64,000 nt of DNA, taken from the NCBI GenBank assembly GCA_008828725.1, contig MEHQ01002289.1:248001-312000 (forward strand), given 5' to 3'. The notes under the pieces are model-generated. The model ran no database searches, was not told where the DNA came from, and worked only from the letters and a program-made list of their open reading frames with translations. The DNA comes from Saccharina japonica (lineage: Eukaryota; Sar; Phaeophyceae; Laminariales; Laminariaceae). Shown in pieces: positions 13,301 through 22,300 of the stretch (within the stretch, counting starts at the first letter, position 1; each line of letters starts with the position of its first letter). Made by a program: the position numbers and the translations under genes.

Positions 13301-16300
13301 GGGAAGCATTTCAGGTCGGTGGTGACTCGGCTAGCGCCGGGGCGCGGGAGAAACCGGACCGTTCGTTGAGTTGGTTGAGTCTACGGGGCCCTCTCCCAGC
13401 TTGCTATTGTTTTTTTGTCGGGTGTGCGTCCTCAGGCCCTGCTTTGGGGGGAACGGTGCCTGCCAGTAATTAGATAGGGACTTCGAAAACATTGTTCATG
13501 ATTATGGCTGTTCGAGTGCCACGTGCAGTTAGAGGTGAACCGACTCGCTCCCTATCGTATATATATTATGTATGGGTTGGGTTGGCATCTGTTGGCAACG
13601 ACGCTGTAAAACACTTCAATATTTGCCTGCGGGAGCTAGACAACAAGGGTGTCGTTCTTTTGTTTTGGCGGTCACCATGGCTGGCTGGCGCTCGAGTTAG
13701 ATACTTTAAGCGGGGTGAACCTTAACTCCGCGAAAGGGGTTGATCGTATCAAGTAGGGTGCACCTGGTATATGGTAAGGCACTCGTATGCAAAAAAGCCG
13801 CCTCACAAGCAGTTCGTAGTAGGATGCAGCTCGCCCTTCATGCGACTCGCCGAACACCTCACGGCGCTTCACGCTTGGTGCAAGCAATGTTCTCCATGGT
13901 CGGTGACAGGCGGGCATGCTCCATCCCGGCATTGTAGGGATGGGAGGTGTTATGGTCATACGACTACGGCCATGCATAACATGAGCACCCCCCCCTCCCA
14001 CCCGGAGGTTGGAATATCAACAATCAACGCTCTGCCCTTGGCACCACTGAACGACATGCCCATTCCCCTCGTTCCCTCATCCTTCCCGTTTTTTTCAGGG
14101 CGTAAAGCGACTGTCGTGCTCGTTGTACTTCAGCGCGCATCCCGAGGTCCCTAAGGGGCGTTCGGTTAGGTCCACGGCTGCGACGGCGGCGATCAAAACC
14201 AATCCTAGCTGGGCCGACATCCGCTATGACCCTCAGCACCACCGCCTCGCGCGGGACAGCAACAACCCCGTCGGTGGGGGCCCGGCCGCCAAGTCTGGGC
14301 TTTGGTCTGGGGCGAAGGTGCGGCTGGGAATGAGAGAGACCCCGTCGCAGTCGAGAAGTGGCCTTTAGCTCCTCTTGTTGTGGGGTTGGCCCGCAGGCGC
14401 TAGCCACGAAGTGTTGTGCCGTTAACGCTACTATTTCTGGGTTGTCATGTTCTCCGCCCTCCAGGTTGTCTATTGTATAGCCCAGCCATGCGTCGATCCC
14501 GGGGTATGCCAACTATTTCTCCGGATTCTTCTTGCTAAGCCTCCCCCGGCACCTTTTCCCTCGTATATTTGTCGAGTAGCATCGGGTCTGGATCTCCATT
14601 CCCGTGCCTTCCCAGGTGTTGTTGCCGAATCGCGTCGGGCCTACAGTAGATCCCTCTCCCCGTCCGCTCACCGACGTGTTTACAGTAGAGCCATATTTCT
14701 CAACGACGAAACAGTTGAGGCCCTTTCCGAGCGGTGAGTTTCACAGCGCAGAGAGAGAGATTTCGTGCCCGCAGTTTTCTGATTAGTCAATTCATCGGGT
14801 TGGATTTTTTTATCGGTGGAAAATACTTGGTCGACGTTTGCCGTCACCCGGAATCGTTCAATCGATGGAGCAAAAGGCGCAACACGAGTTGGTTTGGCTG
14901 CCTTAATGCCTGAATGTTCTTATACCCTACTCCCAAGTCCGACGGCCGCGAGAGGCCCATAAGGCGACTCACCAGACGACCCCACCGGAACACCCAGTCT
15001 TGTACAGTACATACCGCCTTATGTTAAGAGGCGTGCATTGCCCAGCACGCCAGTAGGAAAGCCTGCCCGCGCCCGCCCCCCCTCCAATAGTATCCTTGGT
15101 CTCGCCCCCGTCCGTGCGCTTTGCTTGCCTTGCCACCCCACCTCCCCCCGCCTCGCGCATGAAGGTTAAGGTGGCTCAGGCGGCGAGAGCAGCCGCGGCG
15201 GCATCTTCCCCGACGACGGTATCGTCGAACCCCCCGTCCCCTTGCTCGATGCCGTCGTCTTCCTCATCCTTGCCAAACACGGCCAGGTCGTTCGGGCGTC
15301 CCCGGAGCAAAAGCGCGGGCAATAACATCGGCGCCGGCGCAAATACCGCCCCCGCGCCGCCCGAGGCGCTCCCTCCATGCCTTGACGTCGATGTCGTCGT
15401 TGTGGGGTCTGGAGCAGGGGGCGGGTGCGCCGCAGGAGCGCTTGCGGCAAGGGGGTTGAAGGTGGCGGTACTCGAAAAAGGGGGACTCTACGACACGGAG
15501 GACTTCGCGGGCTTCTCCGAAATGGAGGGGTACAAGAACTTGTACGAGCGGCAGGTGCGCGTTTTTTGTTGCTGTTGTTTTTGGTGGTTTTTCCTTTCTG
15601 TTCGGTTCCGTAGGGCGCCCTCTTTGCGTGGAGTGTCGAGTTTGGCCCTCGCGAGCAGCAGCCTGCTCGCTCAAGGAGAATTGCCGACGGCTTTTTGGCG
15701 TGTCGCATACTATCAACAGTTGCAGCGGTGGCTCCACTATTGTTGTGCCGCGAGTTCTTGGTTCCTGCCGAAGCAGAGGAAATTTCTTCCGCGTCTTAGG
15801 CTGTTGCCCGCATCGGCTTAGTCTGAAACAGCGCCGCCACTGTGCGCAGAGGCGCGGTCAAGAGCTTCCGTAACGGCGAGGCTTCCATCCCTGGCGGAGC
15901 GGGAAATAATCATGATCGCTAGGGGGCCCGCAACCCACCATTTTTGCCAAAAGAGAACAAAAATCCTGTAGAAGCAGTAGAAGCACCCACCCCAACGCCT
16001 CTCGCCGGTCCGCCAAACAGGGTGTCGTCGCTTCAGACGACGGAGCGGTCGTCATTCTTGCGGGCTCTTGCGTCGGGGGCGGTACCACCGTCAATTGGTC
16101 GGCGAGCTTCCGCACACCCAGGTAAGAGGCAACCGAGCGACCGCACGCGGCGCGGGTGCTTGGCCGATAAGCATGCTGATCGCTCTCCAGAAAGAAGACC
16201 TCCGAGTTGAGAAGCCGGGCGGGTTCAAAACCGCCGCCGCCGCGCGCTGATAGCCTCTCGGGCGCACGCGCTCGCGCGCTTACGTTTGCGGCCACCCCTG

Positions 16301-19300
16301 CCCCCCACCGCACCGGATGATGATGTCAGGCACGTACGGCTGGAGTGGGCCAGAAAGCTAGGTCTCAAGAGCTTCGAGCCCGGCGGGCCCTACGATAAGG
16401 CGCTGGATGCCGTGTGCGAGCGGCTCGGGGTGAGTGTCATGCGAGTGCACGAAATTGAACCCGTAATCGAACCCCAAACCGAAATCGAAACCGAAATCGA
16501 AACCGAAATCGAAACCGAAACCGAAACCGAAACCGAAATCGAAACCGAAACCGAAACCGAAATCGTAACCGAAACTGTAATCGAAACCGATTCCAACATT
16601 GAAACTGAAACCGAATCTATCAAGGATAAACGATGGTTGACTTTGTGCAAGCCCTGGCGTACTTCAGTTGTTGAGGCCTCCCGCCGCTTCTACTGGTAGG
16701 GTGTTGCAGCGTCATTCCCGCGATTTCTATTCCTGGGCCGCGGCTGCATTACAGTGGGGGCGGAGCCGAGCTTACGCCTTGGCCGACCGTGAGGTTCGGG
16801 AGGAAGGGCACGCGGACGGGTAGGACGGGTGGTTTGAGTGCTCAGTATTTTTACGGTGTCGGCTGACGAACACCGTGCAGAGAAGTCGTACCCGTGCATG
16901 CATGTTGAGTCGTCTTCGGGTATGTTCGTCGGTCAACCCGCCGCGATCTGACCAAGCCAGCGACAGCTGTTACGGTGGGCGAAAGACGAGGGCGTTGAGT
17001 GCGCCATGTCGCGACCGAGTCGCAACTGTCCCGTTTTTTTTCTGGCTATTCCGGTGCGCTCGAATCTGAAATACCCTACCCCTCGCCCCCGACGCCGCGC
17101 CCCCCCCCGTCCACGCCAAGGTCAACACGGAGCACTCACACCGAGCCCAAGGTTGCCCGACGCCTAACGCCTCCTTGAGGGTAAACCAGCACCAGTCCAG
17201 CCTGTGGAACGGTGCGGTGGCCTCCGGGCTGGTCCCAAAACCAGTGCCGAGGAACGCAAAGGGGTGTGTAGACTGCGGCAGCTGCATGCACGGCTGCGCT
17301 TCTGGAAGCAAGCGGTCGACGCATGTGAGGATGTGGAGGTTGGAGGGGAGCAAAGGGGGCCATTGTGTGTATGTTTTCCCACGTTTTTTCAAGTTCGTCG
17401 ACGGCAACCTGTTGGTGCTCCCATGCGCGCCGCTTTTTACCCCCTTTGCCTCCGGTGTTTGACGTGTCGGCAATCCCGACACAAGACAACGCCACAAATA
17501 AATAAAAAATGGCGTGGTCTTGTCTCGGGATTGCCGACATGTCAAAGTTGTGGCGTGGTCTTTTCTCGGAATTGTTACCGACACGTCAGACACCCGGAGG
17601 CGAAAGGGGTAAGAAGCGGCGCGCATGGGGGCAAGGGAAAATCAAGTGCTACAGCATGAAGATATCACCAGTAGCAACCCTCCCAAGATCCCCAACTTAC
17701 ACTTTTACTAGGCGTAAACCCAGTCTTCCCTGTAGAAGAATTGTTTTGTCAGCGCCGCTAAGACGGTATACCGTACGAGCGTATCGCAGAGTACTGTCCA
17801 GAATGCCTTCACGGTAATATTTGGGTGGTCGTTTGTCGAGCACAAACGAAGGACTAATTTTTATGTTTTATAGTTGCGCTCAGCGTGAAGAGCCGTGCCG
17901 ACATGCTGCACACCTTTTTGTCGGCTTAAAAGTTCCCTCTACGTATAGCTTTTGCAGTGCACCACTGTAAATTGTAAATTAGCGCCGTTCCCGTAACACT
18001 GTGAGGATTGAGGAGGCAGGAATCTCCCCAAAATGATGTTGCCAAGAATCACGGGCACTGAAATAACCTCGGACAGATCATGATCTGCTGTTGATTATCT
18101 GGCGCCTCGCCTGCTGTTGTCAGAAGTTGTGCAGGATCTTCATAGTGCAGATCCTGCAGAATCTGCATAGTGCCGATCCAATCCAGGTGAATATGTGGTA
18201 GATCATACAGACTATGCGGGGTCCCGCCCGGAAACATGAGCTCAATCGTATATACAAGATCGGCAATATATCTGCCTTGAAAGGTCTACTGCTTATAGAA
18301 CATGAAGTGGGAATCGACGAGCTGTCCGAGATGTGAAAGTATTTTTGTAGGGCCTTCGCAGCCCGCTTGAGGCGACAACCAAAGCGCCTAGCGCCCTATG
18401 CCTGATTGATTTTCGGCGTTCCGAGGAGTTGATTTGTCGGCAACGGCGGGTGGTCGGTTATCGTGGAGCAAAGCTGACGTTGCGCGCGCTTCCCCCACGT
18501 CCGTCCATGCCTGCTGCTGAACACAATCTGGTCGATCTGGACTTATCTCGCGATGAAGGCGACCTGGCTGCAAGACGGGCTGGACTCGGGCAAAATTACG
18601 CTCATTCCAGACGCCAAGGTGAGTCGCTTCGACCCCTCGCAGACTTACATTGTGTTTTGTTTCCACGTTGTCTCTTAACCCCTCGCGTCCCCGCGTTGTG
18701 ATGCAGACGAGGAGAGGGTACAGACGTTCTCCTCGAGACTTGTGATGGCCTCAACACTTGCGATGGTGTCTGAGGACGGACCGTGGGGTTTGTTTCGAAG
18801 CCGTAGAGAGTGAACTATCGCGCATGCGTACACATCGAAAATCGATATATATAAGTGTGTGCACTTTGTACTAACTTACGCCCGGACACGGCTAAGCCCT
18901 CGAGTGTACTGGGCGGAACAACGACTCAAGAAATGAAAGTCGAGAGACACGATTCCATCCCACCATATGCTGTGCGGGACGGAGACTTCTGTCCTCGGAA
19001 AACTCACGACGAGCGTGTTTTTTGGGACTTCGGCAACCGCAGGTCGATCAAGTGCTGATGGATGCCGGCAGGGCTACAGGTGTCACGGCGACAGTCACTC
19101 CCAGGGGAGGTGGCAAGGTGATCATCCCCCCCGAACATAGGCGAAGCGCGCGTACCCCGACCTTGCAGGCGTATCGTGGTTTGGGCTCCCTGAGGGTAGT
19201 AGACTTTCTGGTATTCTTCCACCCCCTCCCAGCTCTAATGTGTACCCCAAGCTACTGGCAAAAGGGTAATCGCGTGAATCGTGTTCGGGCGGGCGTCTCA

Positions 19301-22300
19301 CCACCTCCTTGCTCTTCGTCCGCGTGTTGCGCTCGAAGGTGGTTTCATTGACAGTGAGGGCCAGGGCGGTGGTTGTCTCCGGCGGCGCGATTCACACGCC
19401 CGCGATCCTCCTGCGCTCCGGCCTGAAACACCCCCTGATCGGGTGCCACCTTCACTTGCACCCCGTGCTTGTGGCGGGAGGCGTGTTTCCCGAGGATTAC
19501 CGAGACGGAACCATGGACCCTCCGAGCGAGAGCGGCACGGGGGCTACCGTCGACTTGGTCGCGGCAGCTGCGGCGAAGCAGGCGAGTCAACACTATCGGT
19601 GGGGGGCGACCGTCTGTAGTGTTCTTCCGGACTCAATTATTACTGACACATGGCGTGTTCGTGGCAGAAACTGGAGGACTCGCCCCAGGCTAAGACTCTC
19701 TGCTCCACCGAATTCGTCTCGGTTATTTACGTCCTTCGGGGCTGCGTCAAGCTTTTCCATTAAAATCCCCCAGGACTATGGCCATGGATGACGTGAGTAT
19801 ACCCCCACCCATACAACTATGGTCATGCATGACATGCGTACACCCCTCCCGCCCCCCTCTTATTCGTCGCGACTAGCAGAGCAAAACTAAAACGACTATC
19901 GACGCAAAATCGAAGGCGGAAGTGGGACGAGCGGCGCCTGGGTTCACTGCCCGGGTACCAGAGTTTGGGCGAGGAGTTATGATGGGTGTATACCTTCAAG
20001 ACTGGATGGGGCTCGACGGAGGTACGCAAAAGCGGCAACAACTCGAACAGCACGACATAATAATCTTATGCGAGAGTTGCCGGTATTTCTTGCTGTGTAC
20101 CCGCTCAAAGCAGGCAACTGAGATTTTTCGCGCTGTTGAAAGACGTAATTTTCTGCGGGGGTTGATGCTTCATCATGTGCTGTGGCACTACTCGAAACGG
20201 CACAGTTGATTTTTTTCGTTCTCCTAAGGGCAAGTTCGCGCGAAGGCTTCCATATCTGCCCTGCCTGTGGTTTCAAAGGCCTTGCGTGAACCTCAGAAAA
20301 CGCGTGTCCGTCTGTCCCTGCTTTCTTCGCGTCGCCATAGGTTACGGGTGTGTCATTGAAGCCCCTCCGTGCCACCCGGGGCTGATGGGACTCGTTTTGC
20401 CCTGGAACGACGCCCTCAGCCACAGGTGCGTCCACTGACATGGGGTGCGCGTGACATGTGTACCTCGGATGACTGCTATGGGGTGTGCGTGCCATTTGTC
20501 CCTCGGATGGCGTGTTACTTTTGTAGACTCTGGTGTGTATAAGTTTTTTGGAGAACCACTAGACTCGCGAGCCATGGCCTTACCAACGCATGGCGTAGTT
20601 TTGGAGGCCTGCCCCTAGACGACAGAGGAAGGGGGAGGGGGGGGTGTACTCATGTCGTGCACGGCCGTAGTCATATGACCATAGACCCTCGCATCCCTAC
20701 AATGCCGGGAAGGAGCACGTTGGGTTTTAACCAACCAGGCAGACATTGCTTGCACCAAGCGCGAAGCGCCGTGAGGTATTGGGCGAGTCGCATGGAGGGT
20801 GAGCTGCATCCTGCTAAGAACCGCCTCTGAGGCAGACTTGCATATGGACGACAGCTTCAATGAGTTAATTTAATTTCTGGTGTGGCCATCTCCGGAGACA
20901 GCAATGGGTTTTACTATGTAACTGCCTCGCGGATGCCTTACCATATTAACACTACGTGATACGACCATTCCCCTTGTGCGGAGCAAAGGTTCTCCACCCC
21001 GCACAAATGATCCACTCGACAGCCAGCTTTGGTGACCGCCAAAACAAAAAACAAAAACAAAAAACGGCACCCTGGTTGTCTAGCTCACGCAGCGAGTGGC
21101 GTGTTTTACAGCGTCGTTGCCAACCGACGCCAACCCAACCTATAAATATATCATATATTTAGAGGGGGGGGGGGGGCGTTGACGACGACGTGTCGCTGGT
21201 GACGATCTGGGGTGTCGACGACCCCCGTGGCAGCGCCTCGTAGCGCGGTTGGGTATGAACCTAGGTTTGTTCTGTGAATTGAGGCGGTCCTGGTGCATGT
21301 GTAGTAACTGGCCCTATTCTTTGTAGTCCTAAGCGTCGTGCACTACGGTATGGGTAGCAATTTTTTGTCCCGAAACCTTTCACTGATCTCAACTGAAGAG
21401 CTGTCCAATGTAATTTGCCCTATTAATAGTACGTTTTAAAACACTACCAGGGTACCAGGTACCGGTACTTGTTAGATCCCTGGCCCATGGGATTGTGTAT
21501 AAGGCGTAGCCTACTTCCAGGTATTTTGTCAAGAGTTGGTTGTCAGAGGAGATGTAGAGCTCAAGGGGGTTCCCAAAGAAACTGCAGGTGCTATGTTTTC
21601 CTATCATAGCATGGGTCGAACGCTGAGATTGACTTCAGGCCTCTCTTGTCCTGTCTTCTGGCTGAGGTTGTGTAACACACCTTGTCCTGCTCATCTGCCT
21701 GCGAAACTTCGACCGCTGCCGTCAGCCATCACTGTCGCAGAATGTGCGCTTCCCCTCGCCTGCCCTTGCGGGCCTTACATACACACGCACTGTTTCTGTC
21801 CTGCTCATCTACGCGTGAAACTTCGAGTACTGCTGTCAACCACCACTAACGCAGAATGTTCACTTCCTCTCGCCTACCTTGCCTTACCTGTACATTCCGG
21901 GCGTTCTTTCCGTCGGAAACGCAGACTCCTCGTCGGTATGGCGCGGGAGACGTCGGTTTTCCTTTGCATCGGACGGGACCGCTCGAGCGCCGACAACCGA
22001 ATCGTTATTGACCCCCAGGGCGAACCTGTGATCAAGTAAGATAGCTCCGACGCAATGTATCACGAACGAATGCTACGTACCAACAATTTATAACTTCGAA
22101 CGCGCCAGAAATAGGAGGGCCCCCCCTTTGAAGTTGTTCGGAGCATCCGACGTACGCCGTCCACCAACGCACACAAGTTGACGACACTTACAAACACCCT
22201 GCTGCGCTAGTTCCTAGCGGCAGCTAAGCTAACGTTATTATGATGCGTAGGCGTTTTGCGAGATATACCTACTCGCGCTCGTTGCCGTCGGTTCGGTTGG

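Noticed and set aside
16390-16650. Ser-Val and Glu-Thr repeat proteins on both strands
   Set aside because: They are by-products of the GAAACC/GAAATC hexanucleotide repeat, which lies behind the exon 7 splice donor.
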